Shown: one piece after another, positions 16,719 to 26,139 of the stretch | Layout: the number at the start of each line of letters is the position of its first letter | How positions within the stretch are numbered: position 1 is the first letter of the stretch | NCBI RefSeq assembly: GCF_022008365.1 | Contig: NZ_JAIRBA010000032.1 | Coordinates: 1-42,020, forward strand | DNA length: 42,020 bases | Direction: 5' to 3' | Origin: Aequorivita vitellina | GTDB taxonomy: Bacteria; Bacteroidota; Bacteroidia; Flavobacteriales; Flavobacteriaceae | Notes under the pieces: model-generated | Seen by the model: the letters and a program-made list of their open reading frames with translations, nothing else | What the model was told of the DNA's origin: nothing | The model's database searches: none | Program-made: the position numbers and the translations under genes

Positions 16719-18227
16719 ATGCAAGAAAGACCCAGTCAAGATCAGATAAATAAGATGCTTTGGAATGCGTGTGATACCTTCCGAGGTGCCTTTGATTCAT
16801 CGGAATACAAAAACTATATCTTGGTTTTTATGTTCGTTAAATACTTGAGCGATGTATGGAAAGATCATTATAACGAATACAAAAAACAGTACGGAGATGA
16901 TGAAGAATTAATAAAACGCAAACTAAACCGCGAGCGTTTTGTGCTGCCTGATAACTGTACCTATGATTATATATACGACCATAGAAATGACTCTGATATT
17001 GGTGAAAAAATAGACAAGATACTCTCCAAGATTGAGGAAAAGAACATTGAAAAATTGGACGGCGTTTTTAGAAACATCAGTTTCAATTCTGAGAAATTGG
17101 GGCAGACCAAAGACCGAAACCGCCGATTGCTTAACCTAATTAACGATTTTGCAAAGCCAGAGCTCGATTTTCGTCCTTCCTTATGGGATGGCAAACAAGA
17201 CGTTTTGGGAGAAGCCTATATGTATCTATTAGAAAAGTTCGCATCAGGAGCTGGCAAAAAAGGCGGTGAGTTTTTTACACCAAAAGAAGTTTCACAACTC
17301 TTAGCCAAGTTGGTTGCACCCAAAGCAGGGGCTCGTATCTTCGACCCAACCGCGGGATCAGCCTCACTTTTGGTACAGGTTGCAGAAGAAGTAAAAGATA
17401 AAGACGGCAACCCATCGAAAGACTTTGCAATTTATGGACAAGAGAGCAATGGCGACACTTGGGCCTTGAGCAAGATGAACTGTTTTATCCACGGAATGGA
17501 TGCCGCACGTATAGAGTGGTGCGACACTTTAAACAACCCTCAATTATTGGAAGGCAATGGCTTAATGAAGTTTGATGTAGTTGTCGCAAATCCGCCTTTC
17601 TCATTGGATAAGTGGGGGCATGAAAATGCGGAAGCTGATAGGCATAGAAGGTATTTGCGAGGCATACCTCCAAAATCTAAAGGTGATTATGCCTTTATAC
17701 TGCATATGATTGAAACCACTTTGCCCGATGGTCGCGTGGGCGTAATTGTGCCCCACGGCGTATTGTTTAGGGGAGGTAGTGAGGGTAGAATACGGCAGGC
17801 ACTTATTGAGGAAAATCTATTGGAAGCCGTTGTGGGTTTACCGCCCAACCTTTTCTTTGGCACGGGCATTCCTGCGGCCATCCTAATTTTCAACAAAACA
17901 AAAACCAATACCGATACCTTGTTTATTGACGCCAGTAAGGAATTTGACGATGGCAAAAAACAAAACCGACTGCGCAAAAAAGACATAGAAAAAATAGTAA
18001 CAGCCTACCAAGGTTTTAAAGAAATACCTAAGTATAGCCATATAGCGGCACTGGATGAGATAAAAGAGAACGACTATAACCTCAACATTCCGCGCTATGT
18101 GGACACCTTTGAAGAAGAGGAGCCTGTTGATATGGAGGCCGCCAAAAAGGAAATTGAGCAGTTGGAGCAGGAGTTGGTTGCTGTAAAAGCAGAAATGGAA
18201 GGATATTTAAAAGAGTTGGGGCTATGA
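16719..18227 (+). CDS. hsdM: Type I restriction-modification DNA methyltransferase subunit
   Basis: This 502-aa N6-adenine methyltransferase starts with the HsdM N-terminal helical domain (residues ~1-150). The AdoMet site is DPTAGSASLL (209-218) and the catalytic NPPF is at 291-294. A CxxC-free C-terminal helical segment rich in Glu and Lys (~465-500) probably contacts HsdS. Length and order are typical. Its TGA overlaps the start of the cap5 gene by four bases (ATGA), so the methylase and the CBASS effector are translationally coupled. It is expected to act with the HsdS proteins and HsdR encoded up to 11 kb downstream. Confidence 0.95.
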   Translation: MQERPSQDQINKMLWNACDTFRGAFDSSEYKNYILVFMFVKYLSDVWKDHYNEYKKQYGDDEELIKRKLNRERFVLPDNCTYDYIYDHRNDSDIGEKIDKILSKIEEKNIEKLDGVFRNISFNSEKLGQTKDRNRRLLNLINDFAKPELDFRPSLWDGKQDVLGEAYMYLLEKFASGAGKKGGEFFTPKEVSQLLAKLVAPKAGARIFDPTAGSASLLVQVAEEVKDKDGNPSKDFAIYGQESNGDTWALSKMNCFIHGMDAARIEWCDTLNNPQLLEGNGLMKFDVVVANPPFSLDKWGHENAEADRHRRYLRGIPPKSKGDYAFILHMIETTLPDGRVGVIVPHGVLFRGGSEGRIRQALIEENLLEAVVGLPPNLFFGTGIPAAILIFNKTKTNTDTLFIDASKEFDDGKKQNRLRKKDIEKIVTAYQGFKEIPKYSHIAALDEIKENDYNLNIPRYVDTFEEEEPVDMEAAKKEIEQLEQELVAVKAEMEGYLKELGL

Positions 18228-19372
18228 GTGTAGCGAAAAAAAACATTGAAAGAGTTAGAAAAGCTGTTCCCAGAGGTATTGCGAGGAAATTATGGGTAAA
18301 ATCTGGAGGACGCTGCCAATATACAGATTGTAATAAACCTCTATGGAAGGATGAACTTATGCAGCGCGATATGAACAAAGCGTATATTTCCCATATAATT
18401 GCTGCTAAGGATGACGGTCCTCGTGGAGAAAAGGTGCTTTCTGAAAAGTTAGAATTAAGTTTTGATAATCTCCTTTTACTCTGTGATGAATGTCATAATA
18501 GAATTGATAAAGCACAATTAAATGGGCATCCGAAGCAAATACTCATAAAGATGAAAAAAGACCATGAGCTACGTATTGAGTTATTAACAGGTCTTCAAGA
18601 AGAAAAGAAAAGTCATTTATTGTTCTATACCTGTAAAATTGGAGCTTTTCTGCCCACAATTACATTTAAAGAAGCTTCAGCAGCAATAATACCAGAATAT
18701 TTTCCAGTATCAGACAACCCCATTGAAATTGGTATGGGATTTAATACAATTTCGGATGATATGGATGATTTCTGGATATTTCAAAATCAACAACTTGAAG
18801 AAGCCTTTAATCAAAAAGTACGCCCACTTTTGGATAAAGGAGTAAATCACTTCTCAGTTTTCGGAATCGCTCCTCAACCACTTCTTATTAAGTTAGGCAC
18901 GCTTTTATCAGAACTTGCTGTTGCTGAAATATATCAATCACATAGAGAGCCTAAGCAAACATGGAAATGGCAAAATGATATGTATAATATTGACGTAAAA
19001 TTATTGGAGCCGCAAGCTATAAAAACCAAAGTGGCATTAATAATTAGTTTGAGTGATAAGGTTAATTATGAGAGGATACATAAAGTACTTGGGGCGGATG
19101 TTTCTATATGGGAAATCACAGTTCCCGAACCAAACCGAAATATCTTAAAAAATAAAGAAACCTTGGAGAAATTTAAAAACCAAGTAAGGAATGCGTTCAG
19201 TAATATAAGAAAGATTTATGGCCAAGATTCAGAAATCCACTTATTTCCTGTGATGCCTAATTCCTGTGCAATAGAAGCTGGAAGAGTATGGATGCCCAAA
19301 GTAGATTTACCACTTATAATTTATGACCAGAATAATAACAGGAATGGATTCTATAAAGCCCTGACAATTTAA
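18224..19372 (+). CDS. cap5: CBASS effector: HNH endonuclease with SAVED domain
   Basis: The 382-aa protein has an N-terminal HNH nuclease. The zinc cysteines are in RCQYTDC (Cys31, Cys36) and CDECH (Cys87, Cys90); the HNH residues are likely His57 (ISHIIAA), Asn82 and His91. A C-terminal SAVED-like sensor (~150-382) ends with the characteristic PNSCAIEAGRVWMPK and LIIYDQN stretch. In known Cap5 proteins, cyclic oligonucleotide binding to SAVED assembles the nuclease, which degrades DNA of the infected cell. The CD-NTase that would make the signal follows after 12 bases. The start overlaps hsdM, which places this abortive-infection effector inside the restriction operon. Confidence 0.9.
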   Translation: MSVAKKNIERVRKAVPRGIARKLWVKSGGRCQYTDCNKPLWKDELMQRDMNKAYISHIIAAKDDGPRGEKVLSEKLELSFDNLLLLCDECHNRIDKAQLNGHPKQILIKMKKDHELRIELLTGLQEEKKSHLLFYTCKIGAFLPTITFKEASAAIIPEYFPVSDNPIEIGMGFNTISDDMDDFWIFQNQQLEEAFNQKVRPLLDKGVNHFSVFGIAPQPLLIKLGTLLSELAVAEIYQSHREPKQTWKWQNDMYNIDVKLLEPQAIKTKVALIISLSDKVNYERIHKVLGADVSIWEITVPEPNRNILKNKETLEKFKNQVRNAFSNIRKIYGQDSEIHLFPVMPNSCAIEAGRVWMPKVDLPLIIYDQNNNRNGFYKALTI

Positions 19373-19384
19373 TAATTTTTAAAT

Positions 19385-20926
19385 ATGATTACAACCACCA
19401 AACATTTACAACTTTTTTTAGAACAAATAGCCACCGTTCTTGATATTACGGAAGCTCAATATAAAGAAGTTGTTGACCGATATACGGCAGTATCGAATCA
19501 TTTAGCGGCAGATGATTCACCCTTAAGTAAATTTAAACCCGATATTAAACCGCAAGGTTCTTTTCTTTATGGGACAATGATTCGCCCTATTTTTGAAACA
19601 GATGAACTCGATGTAGATTTAGTTTGCCGATTGAAGGGTAAAATGGATAGTTGGGCACAAGTACATCTTAAACAAGCTGTCGGTGACCGAATAAAGGAAA
19701 GCAAAGTTTATGAACCAATGCTTGATGAAGAAGGTAATCGTTGTTGGACAATTGTTTACAGTGGCGCATTTCATTTAGACATACTTCCCGCCCTTGTAGG
19801 GCAGGAGCATTATACTTTGTTTGAAAAAAGCTATACAGGGCTGGCAGTAGCACAAGTGGATGAACTTGCAATAAGAATGACGGATAGAAATCGGATTAAT
19901 TATAAATGGGATCCGAATACGCAAAATTGGCCTAAATCAAACCCTTTTGGCTATGCAAAATGGTTGAAGAATAGGGCAAGTCTCGCTTTTTTAAAGAATG
20001 TTGTTTTAAGTGAAAATGTTGAGCCATTACCTGAATATTCAAAAGATAAGGAACCTTTAATTCGAATTGTCCAAATCTTAAAAAGACATAGAGACATTAT
20101 GTTTGGGGAAGACGATTGTGAAAAACCTATATCCATAATAATTACAACATTGGCAGCGAAGGCCTATGAAAAGGAAACTGATATTTTGCAAGGACTTTTA
20201 AATGTCCTTGACAAAATGGAAAATTTTATAGAAGATGTTTACAGCCAAGAACATCAAAAAGAAATAAAATGGATTGGAAATCCTGTTAATTATGAAGAGG
20301 AGAATTTTGCTGACAGATGGCCACTTGAACCTGAAAAGCAAACAAAATTTTATGATTGGCTGGAAAAAGCAAAGACCGATTTTGGAAGTATTAAGGATAT
20401 GGATTTAACAAGGGCCTATAATTACTTAAAAGAAGTTTTAGGAACCCGCGCGGTAAATGAAGCTGTTAAGGAATTAGGGTTTGAAATGATTATTTCAGAA
20501 AATTATAAACCTGTAAATTATAATTCATCATTATTGTCGGTAACGCATAGACAGAAACCTCTTTGGCCAATATATAAACAATATAATTGCCAAATTCATG
20601 CTTATTACAAAAACCCATTAAACGGAGCAAGAATTACAGTTACGGGAAATACTGTTGTCCCAAAAGGGTGCAAAATCTTCTTTAATGCTATAACTGATGT
20701 TAAAAAACCATTTAATGTTTATTGGCAAGTAGTGAACAATGGGGAAGAAGCTAAGGTTCGGGGACAATTAAGAGGTAACATTTTTCCATCAGTAAACTTT
20801 GGGGTAGGGGGACTAAGGCATTGGGAAGATACTATGTACGAAGGTTTACATTGGATTGAATGTTTTATTGTGAAAGATGGTTTTTGTGTAGCTAGAAGTT
20901 CGGAGTTTTTTGTGAATATAAAATGA
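19385..20926 (+). CDS. CBASS CD-NTase (cyclic oligonucleotide synthase)
   Basis: The 513-aa protein has the nucleotidyltransferase signature GS-x(16)-DxD: Gly58-Ser59 in PQGSFLYGT, then Asp76 and Asp78 in DELDVDLV, with a third aspartate, Asp132, in FHLDILPAL. The C-terminal ~110 residues (YYKNPLNGARITV ... YEGLHWIECFIV) look like the AGS-C sensor domain found on some CD-NTases. It should make a cyclic di- or trinucleotide when phage infection is sensed and so activate Cap5. No Cap2/Cap3 or other ancillary gene is present, so this is a minimal type I CBASS. The clade was not determined; HNH-SAVED partners are reported for clades D and G. Confidence 0.88.
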   Translation: MITTTKHLQLFLEQIATVLDITEAQYKEVVDRYTAVSNHLAADDSPLSKFKPDIKPQGSFLYGTMIRPIFETDELDVDLVCRLKGKMDSWAQVHLKQAVGDRIKESKVYEPMLDEEGNRCWTIVYSGAFHLDILPALVGQEHYTLFEKSYTGLAVAQVDELAIRMTDRNRINYKWDPNTQNWPKSNPFGYAKWLKNRASLAFLKNVVLSENVEPLPEYSKDKEPLIRIVQILKRHRDIMFGEDDCEKPISIIITTLAAKAYEKETDILQGLLNVLDKMENFIEDVYSQEHQKEIKWIGNPVNYEEENFADRWPLEPEKQTKFYDWLEKAKTDFGSIKDMDLTRAYNYLKEVLGTRAVNEAVKELGFEMIISENYKPVNYNSSLLSVTHRQKPLWPIYKQYNCQIHAYYKNPLNGARITVTGNTVVPKGCKIFFNAITDVKKPFNVYWQVVNNGEEAKVRGQLRGNIFPSVNFGVGGLRHWEDTMYEGLHWIECFIVKDGFCVARSSEFFVNIK

Positions 20927-21007
20927 GATTACTTTGTGTGAAGAAAAAATGATAATACACTATCTAAAGAAAAATTTTGTATAAATAATTTAATAGAACA
21001 TTGAAAG

Positions 21008-22369
21008 ATGGAACTAAAACAAATTTTAGAAAGACTCACGGAACTAAAGTCCGAAATAGGCGACCTGGGCAAACTCCCAAAAGAGGTGCTTCAAAAGATA
21101 AACTATAAGTTCCGGCTAGACTGGAACTACTATAGCAACCGTATGGAAGGTGGCACTCTTACACGCGAAGAAACCCGTAGCGTGATGGTGGGTAACATAA
21201 CCGTTGACGGAAAACCTATTAAAGACGTTATGGAAATGAACGGCCACGATGAAGTGGTGCGCGAGATATTAAGAATGGGCAAAGGCGAAGTGCGTATTTC
21301 CGAAAAAAGAATCAAGGAAATCCATAAGGCCATACTTAAGGAAACCGACGATGCCGGCAAAAACAAACAAATAGGCAAATGGAAAACTGCACCCAATGAA
21401 ATCATCAATTATAAAGGCGAAAAAATAAGCTTCACCGCCCCAGCAGATGTGGCAGATGAAATGCACGAGCTTTTAAATAAAACCAATGCACAGTTGGATG
21501 CTTATTTTGCAGGGAAAAAGGAAGCACAGCACCCACTTATTATTGCGGCCGATTTTCACTTAGGCTTTGTAACCATACACCCGTTTTTTGACGGTAATGG
21601 TCGTACAGCCCGTATCTTAATGAATCTTATTTTAATTGCTTGTGGGTATCCGCCAATAATAATAACCGATAATAGCAAACAGGCTTACTATCAATATTTG
21701 GCAGACATACAAGCCTATGGAGGTGATAAAGAATTGATGTATTTCCATATGGTAGGTTTGGAACATAGGTCTTTAATGCTTTTGCTTAAGGCTGCAAAAG
21801 GAGAGGACATCGAGGAAGAAGATGATCTTGATAAACGTTTAGAAATGCTAAAAAGAATCTCCGAAACCGATGCGGAAAATATTGTGCGTTTGCACAAAAA
21901 AGATATAAACATAAATAGTTTTGTTTCTTCAGTAATTAATGCTTTGGCACACGCTATTTATGACCAGTTTATAAAATTGGAGCCACTTTTTGCGGATAAT
22001 TATATAGAAACGCGCGTAGACCAAACAGGTGTTAAACAAAAACCCCCGATTGCTATTGGCAATACTATTATGAATGTTTTTGCAGAACCAACTTCAAAAA
22101 ACCGAAAGGAATTTCGGCTAACTATGAGTCACCTTCAATATAAAAAAGCGGGATTAAAAGCATTTGATGTTTATTGGGAATTGGTTTTAAAATTTGAGGA
22201 TAGTAAATATATTATTACTTATGAAGGAAGCAATGATAAAAATTTGATTGGCAAGCTTTATCATCAGGCGCTTTCCAAAACCGATATAAAGCAAATTGCA
22301 AAAAACTATTTTAAATATGTACTGGATAAAATAGAATATAATCTCGAAAATCTTAATAATGACCGATAG
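21008..22369 (+). CDS. Fic family protein (AMP transferase)
   Basis: The 453-aa protein carries the full Fic active-site motif HPFFDGNGRTAR (His191-Arg202), so it should transfer AMP (or another nucleotide part) to target hydroxyls. An N-terminal inhibitory motif SxxxEG is visible as SNRMEG (Ser43-Gly48), typical of self-inhibited class II Fic proteins. The C-terminal ~170 residues are a separate domain of unknown function. It lies 81 bases after the CD-NTase and its end overlaps the hsdS start by 11 bases, so it belongs to the operon. Fic genes between M and S genes are common in type I loci; their exact role there is not established. Confidence 0.88.
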   Translation: MELKQILERLTELKSEIGDLGKLPKEVLQKINYKFRLDWNYYSNRMEGGTLTREETRSVMVGNITVDGKPIKDVMEMNGHDEVVREILRMGKGEVRISEKRIKEIHKAILKETDDAGKNKQIGKWKTAPNEIINYKGEKISFTAPADVADEMHELLNKTNAQLDAYFAGKKEAQHPLIIAADFHLGFVTIHPFFDGNGRTARILMNLILIACGYPPIIITDNSKQAYYQYLADIQAYGGDKELMYFHMVGLEHRSLMLLLKAAKGEDIEEEDDLDKRLEMLKRISETDAENIVRLHKKDININSFVSSVINALAHAIYDQFIKLEPLFADNYIETRVDQTGVKQKPPIAIGNTIMNVFAEPTSKNRKEFRLTMSHLQYKKAGLKAFDVYWELVLKFEDSKYIITYEGSNDKNLIGKLYHQALSKTDIKQIAKNYFKYVLDKIEYNLENLNNDR

Positions 22370-23726
22370 ACAGAACGTTGAGATAAACAGCAGCCTTGCC
22401 AGTACTCAAACTTGCGACCCTATTAAAATGGAGGAGCGCTCGGGCTATAAAAACACCAAACTTGGCTGGATACCTGAGAAGTGGGAAACCCCACGAATCG
22501 ATGAAGTGTTTGATTTTTTAAGTACGAATTCGCTATCAAGAAATCAATTAAATTATGAAGATGAAGAAGGTGTTTTTAATATCCACTACGGCGACATTCA
22601 TGCAACCTATAAACAACCCATTTTAGATTTTGATAATGAAAACCGAGTTCCGAAGATAAACAAGGATATTGTTTTATCAGTAAATACAGATTTCTTAAAA
22701 GACGGCGATTTGGTTATTGCAGATGCTTCGGAGGATTATGAAGGTGTGGGTGAAGCTATTGAGCTCAAAAATATAAACGGCAAAAAGGTAACAAGCGGTT
22801 TACACACTTTTGCTTTTAGGGATAAAACCAATAAGACTGCCGAAGATTTTAGGGTCTATATTTTTAGAAACCTCTTAGTTAAGAAAGCGCTCAAAACAAT
22901 TGCAACAGGAAGTAAAGTTTACGGTATCTCAAAAGGGAATATCCAGAAATTTAGAATAGTCTTGCCACCCCTCCCCGAACAACAAAAAATAGCCACCATC
23001 CTTTCCACCTGGGATAACGCAATTGCAAAACAACAACAACTTATTGTCGCAAAGCAAAAGTTTAAAAAAGGTTTGATGCAATTGTTGTTGACGGGGAAGA
23101 AACGGTTTGAAGGGTTTGAGGGGGATTTTAAAACGTCGAAATTAGGCGACATATTTACAATTCAGGGAAGAGTTGGATGGAAAGGATACAAAAAAGAAGA
23201 CTTGCGAGAAGAAGGGCCAATTGTAATTGGTGCCAAACATGTAAATAATCAGTTATTAAATTTAAGTGATCCAACATATCTATCAATTGAAAAATATGAA
23301 GAATCACCTGAAATAATGATAAAAATTAATGACTTGCTTATTGTACAAAGAGGTTCACTTGGTAAAATAGCACTGATTGAGGAGGAAATAGGCAAAGCTA
23401 CTATTAATCCAAGCATGGCAATCTTAAGACCTAAAAATGATAATATATCCGTAAAGTATATTTATTATTTTTTATGTTCAGATTTTAGCCAAAATCTAAT
23501 TATGTCCGAAACTGGAAGCACAGGAGTTCCGATGATTTCGCAAAAACAAATTGCGACTTTCAAAATGACATATCCTTCATTGATAGAACAACAAAAAATA
23601 GCTTCCGTTTTAAGCGCTGCGGATAAAGAGATAGGCTTATTGCAAAGTGAACTTGCACAGCTGCAAGGGCAGAAGCGGGGGTTGATGCAGCGGTTGTTGA
23701 CTGGGGCGGTGCGGGTTAAAATATAA
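22359..23726 (+). CDS. hsdS: Type I restriction specificity subunit, full length
   Basis: This 455-aa HsdS has two target-recognition domains. TRD1 (~35-200) ends at LPPLPEQQKIATILSTWD and is followed by the central helix (QKFKKGLMQLLLTGKKRF). TRD2 (~250-400) ends at YPSLIEQQKIASVLSAAD and a second helix (GLMQRLLTGAVR). This internal symmetry is the family hallmark and sets the bipartite DNA target. Translation probably couples to fic through the overlap. The first ~35 residues are unusually long and polar before the GWIPEKWE start of TRD1, so a later start is possible. Confidence 0.92.
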   Translation: MTDRQNVEINSSLASTQTCDPIKMEERSGYKNTKLGWIPEKWETPRIDEVFDFLSTNSLSRNQLNYEDEEGVFNIHYGDIHATYKQPILDFDNENRVPKINKDIVLSVNTDFLKDGDLVIADASEDYEGVGEAIELKNINGKKVTSGLHTFAFRDKTNKTAEDFRVYIFRNLLVKKALKTIATGSKVYGISKGNIQKFRIVLPPLPEQQKIATILSTWDNAIAKQQQLIVAKQKFKKGLMQLLLTGKKRFEGFEGDFKTSKLGDIFTIQGRVGWKGYKKEDLREEGPIVIGAKHVNNQLLNLSDPTYLSIEKYEESPEIMIKINDLLIVQRGSLGKIALIEEEIGKATINPSMAILRPKNDNISVKYIYYFLCSDFSQNLIMSETGSTGVPMISQKQIATFKMTYPSLIEQQKIASVLSAADKEIGLLQSELAQLQGQKRGLMQRLLTGAVRVKI

Positions 23727-23765
23727 AAAATAATTTATGATAAAGGTATTTCCATAAAAAACAAA

Positions 23766-23790
23766 AAACCTAAGCATATCACTTAGGTTT
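23766..23790. terminator. Stem-loop after the hsdS gene
   Basis: AAACCTAAG and CTTAGGTTT form a 9-bp perfect stem around a 7-base loop, 40 bases after the hsdS stop. On the + strand it is followed by CTTGTCG rather than a T-run. On the minus strand it is followed by a T-rich tract, so it reads better as a terminator for that direction or a general barrier. It probably ends the operon. Confidence 0.5.
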
Positions 23791-23925
23791 CTTGTCGACC
23801 GGGAAAAGCCCAATCCTTTTTACTATGACAAATTTAGCAATAATCACCCTAAAAACAATGCTTTTAACAGTAAAAAAAGAATATGGAGAACTTATAAAAT
23901 CCTTGAGATAAACAAACAGCCCATC

Positions 23926-23980
23926 CTATTGGACATTCTATTGGACATGTTATGGTTATTAGCTCCTATTTGTCCGATAG
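23926..23980. promoter_or_regulatory. Three-copy operator-like element
   Basis: CTATTGGACA occurs at 23926-23935 and again at 23938-23947 as direct repeats of 12-bp period. The near-identical inverted form TGTCCGATAG is at 23971-23980. The cluster is 50-105 bases before the gene at 24032. No -7 box fits perfectly; TACTTTTA near 23996 is the closest. The arrangement suggests a binding site for a regulator of that gene. Confidence 0.5.
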
Positions 23981-24031
23981 ATGTGTTAGTAGAAATACTT
24001 TTAGTATAATCCTAAAAAACTACATAGCAAT

Positions 24032-25993
24032 ATGCATAAACACGATTTAAATAGAGTTCATTTTTATTCTAAAGAAGATATGGCAGGGGGACATCAACTG
24101 TCAAAAGGAGAACATATTTTAAAAACTGAAATTAAATCTAACTATACTGACATCAATGATGTTTTAGAGCTTCACAACCTAAAAAAATACTTTGACAATG
24201 AGTTGTATTTAAGAAGTTGGACGCAAAAAGAAACTGATGATTTCAAAGAAAAAGCGATAGAATATGGCAAAATAGTTGGAAAGTTCTTTTCAACCATAAA
24301 CGACGAAAATGTCATTGAAACTTATAGACAAACATTACACGGTTATATTCATTCATTTTGGGAAATAGTAAGTTCTCATTCCCTTTTTAAAAGAATTTCA
24401 AAACCAAATTTTAGCAAAATTTTAGAGGATGAACCACACTTGATACACGAAATTTTAACTCACAAAGGAATAGTTAATTATTATGATAAAGAACTCAAAC
24501 TTTTTTTATTAAACTATCCTACATCTGCCGAGATTTTGCTTTCAGTTTATGAAGCAGAAGATGAATTTAATAAAAATCAAAAGTTTATTCCTAAAAGCCT
24601 GAATATTGCGGACAAAGAAAATATAATTTCAAAATATTTAGATTCAGCAGAAACTAACTTAAATTACATAGGCTTAATTGAAAATGTAAGGAACAGAAAC
24701 GATTTCAAAATTTCAGAAAAAACAAGGTTAAAAGCAAAACGGTTGCATAAAAAGGAAACAGAAAAGTTCTTTGCTGACCAAGGAGGGATGTCTTATGGTG
24801 TTTCTATTAGCTTTCCAGAAAACGCAAGTAAAATAAAAGATGGTCGCATTGACGATGATCTTGTAGTTAACTATACATATAGTTTGGACTTCATCAAAAA
24901 CAATAATCACCCATACCTGCTATTTCAAAATTTCAAATTTTTGTTTGAATTTATTGACAATCAAAATAGAATAAATCTTGTGAGCAAGAAAAGCCAATTG
25001 GGTTTATTTGAAAAAATTATGGGTGTTAATTCCCAAAATGAATATAAAGTTGGTTCCGGGTTTTCCTTATCTGAAATGACATCTCGTGGTCAGATTTATG
25101 GTTACAATAAAATTGTTAATGAATTAAACACCTCCATAGAAAATATTTTACATTTTGCTTTTACTAAGGCTTTTCAAGAAAGATACAGTTTTGCAGACAA
25201 CGCTCGTTTTTTAATTTCTACTGCAAATAATTCAAACTTTGAAAAGGTAAAATTGTTGGCACCTGAATTTGAATCAATTTTAAAACAATTCAAACTTTAT
25301 GTTGAAGATGGAGAAATAGACTTTGAACTTTTGCAGATATCATCATCACCAACCACAATTAAAAGTATTCCAAGCCTTAATCGAAATAAATACATCTATT
25401 TTAATAATGACAATCAAGAAATGGTTGGTTGTTCGAATTTATTTTTTTCAGACCAAACGCTTCTCGCTTTTGTTGAACCATTTAAAGAAGAAAAATACCA
25501 TACTTTTTTTGACTTGCTTGTAAACGAACAAGTAGATTTCAACAATTATGAGCAACACCAAAAATCACAATTGAATTATTTATTTGATAGGGGATTTATT
25601 AAAACTGATGATGAGGGCTTTATTCAAATTATAAACCCAGCACGACTATTTATATTAAAAGACCTTTACGACAACGAATTTGCATCTTTCTATCGCTATC
25701 CTTTAGAGTTTCAAAAAGAAGCTTTTCAAATGGCAAATGAAAATATAGTTTTCTTTGAGAGTTCATTATTTTCAAAAACTGAACAATCCTATTTCAACTA
25801 TTTTTTAAACAAAAGTGAGTTTACCAATGGACTGGATTTAAGAAACAGTTACTTACACGGAACACAAGCGGACCCAGAGGAAATTCAGAAACATGAGTAT
25901 GCGTATTTCACGTACTTAAAGTTGGTTGTTTTGACTTTGCTGAAAATAGACGATGATTTACAGATTTCGAATGCAATAAAAAACAGAAACTAA
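24032..25993 (+). CDS. Uncharacterised 653-aa protein with C-terminal HEPN-like motif
   Basis: I do not recognise this family. The protein is soluble, helix-rich and without signal peptide or membrane segment. Near the C-terminus, RNSYLHG (Arg604 ... His609) fits the Rx4-6H catalytic motif of HEPN ribonucleases, in the LRNxxxHG form seen in DUF4209-type proteins. A winged-helix-like segment (~525-560: LNYLFDRGFIKTDDEGFIQI) precedes it. It is more AT-rich than the hsd genes, has its own upstream operator-like repeats, and sits between hsdS and hsdR. The context suggests an independent anti-phage or toxin module inserted in the type I locus. The HEPN reading rests on one motif and could be fortuitous. 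Confidence 0.7.
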   Translation: MHKHDLNRVHFYSKEDMAGGHQLSKGEHILKTEIKSNYTDINDVLELHNLKKYFDNELYLRSWTQKETDDFKEKAIEYGKIVGKFFSTINDENVIETYRQTLHGYIHSFWEIVSSHSLFKRISKPNFSKILEDEPHLIHEILTHKGIVNYYDKELKLFLLNYPTSAEILLSVYEAEDEFNKNQKFIPKSLNIADKENIISKYLDSAETNLNYIGLIENVRNRNDFKISEKTRLKAKRLHKKETEKFFADQGGMSYGVSISFPENASKIKDGRIDDDLVVNYTYSLDFIKNNNHPYLLFQNFKFLFEFIDNQNRINLVSKKSQLGLFEKIMGVNSQNEYKVGSGFSLSEMTSRGQIYGYNKIVNELNTSIENILHFAFTKAFQERYSFADNARFLISTANNSNFEKVKLLAPEFESILKQFKLYVEDGEIDFELLQISSSPTTIKSIPSLNRNKYIYFNNDNQEMVGCSNLFFSDQTLLAFVEPFKEEKYHTFFDLLVNEQVDFNNYEQHQKSQLNYLFDRGFIKTDDEGFIQIINPARLFILKDLYDNEFASFYRYPLEFQKEAFQMANENIVFFESSLFSKTEQSYFNYFLNKSEFTNGLDLRNSYLHGTQADPEEIQKHEYAYFTYLKLVVLTLLKIDDDLQISNAIKNRN

Positions 25994-26010
25994 GAGCGAG
26001 CGGCTAACCG

Positions 26011-26022
26011 TGGTTATAACCA
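26011..26022. promoter_or_regulatory. 12-bp palindrome before hsdR
   Basis: TGGTTATAACCA is a perfect palindrome 18 bases after the preceding stop and 118 bases before hsdR. It could be a regulator site or the base of a weak terminator. No T-run follows. Confidence 0.3.
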
Positions 26023-26139
26023 ATGGAACGAAAGAATAAACATAAATAAAAGTGCGGTGCCAGTTTAAGAAATCAGAGCGGATAAGAGTTTCCTCAAAAA
26101 CATATTAAATATCCCAAAACGAAAAATAACACAGAACAC

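Noticed and set aside
23788-23815. GTCGACCGGG-like tRNA 3' end
   Set aside because: The phrase recalls reverse-strand tRNA ends, but no acceptor stem, T-arm or anticodon arm can be built around it.
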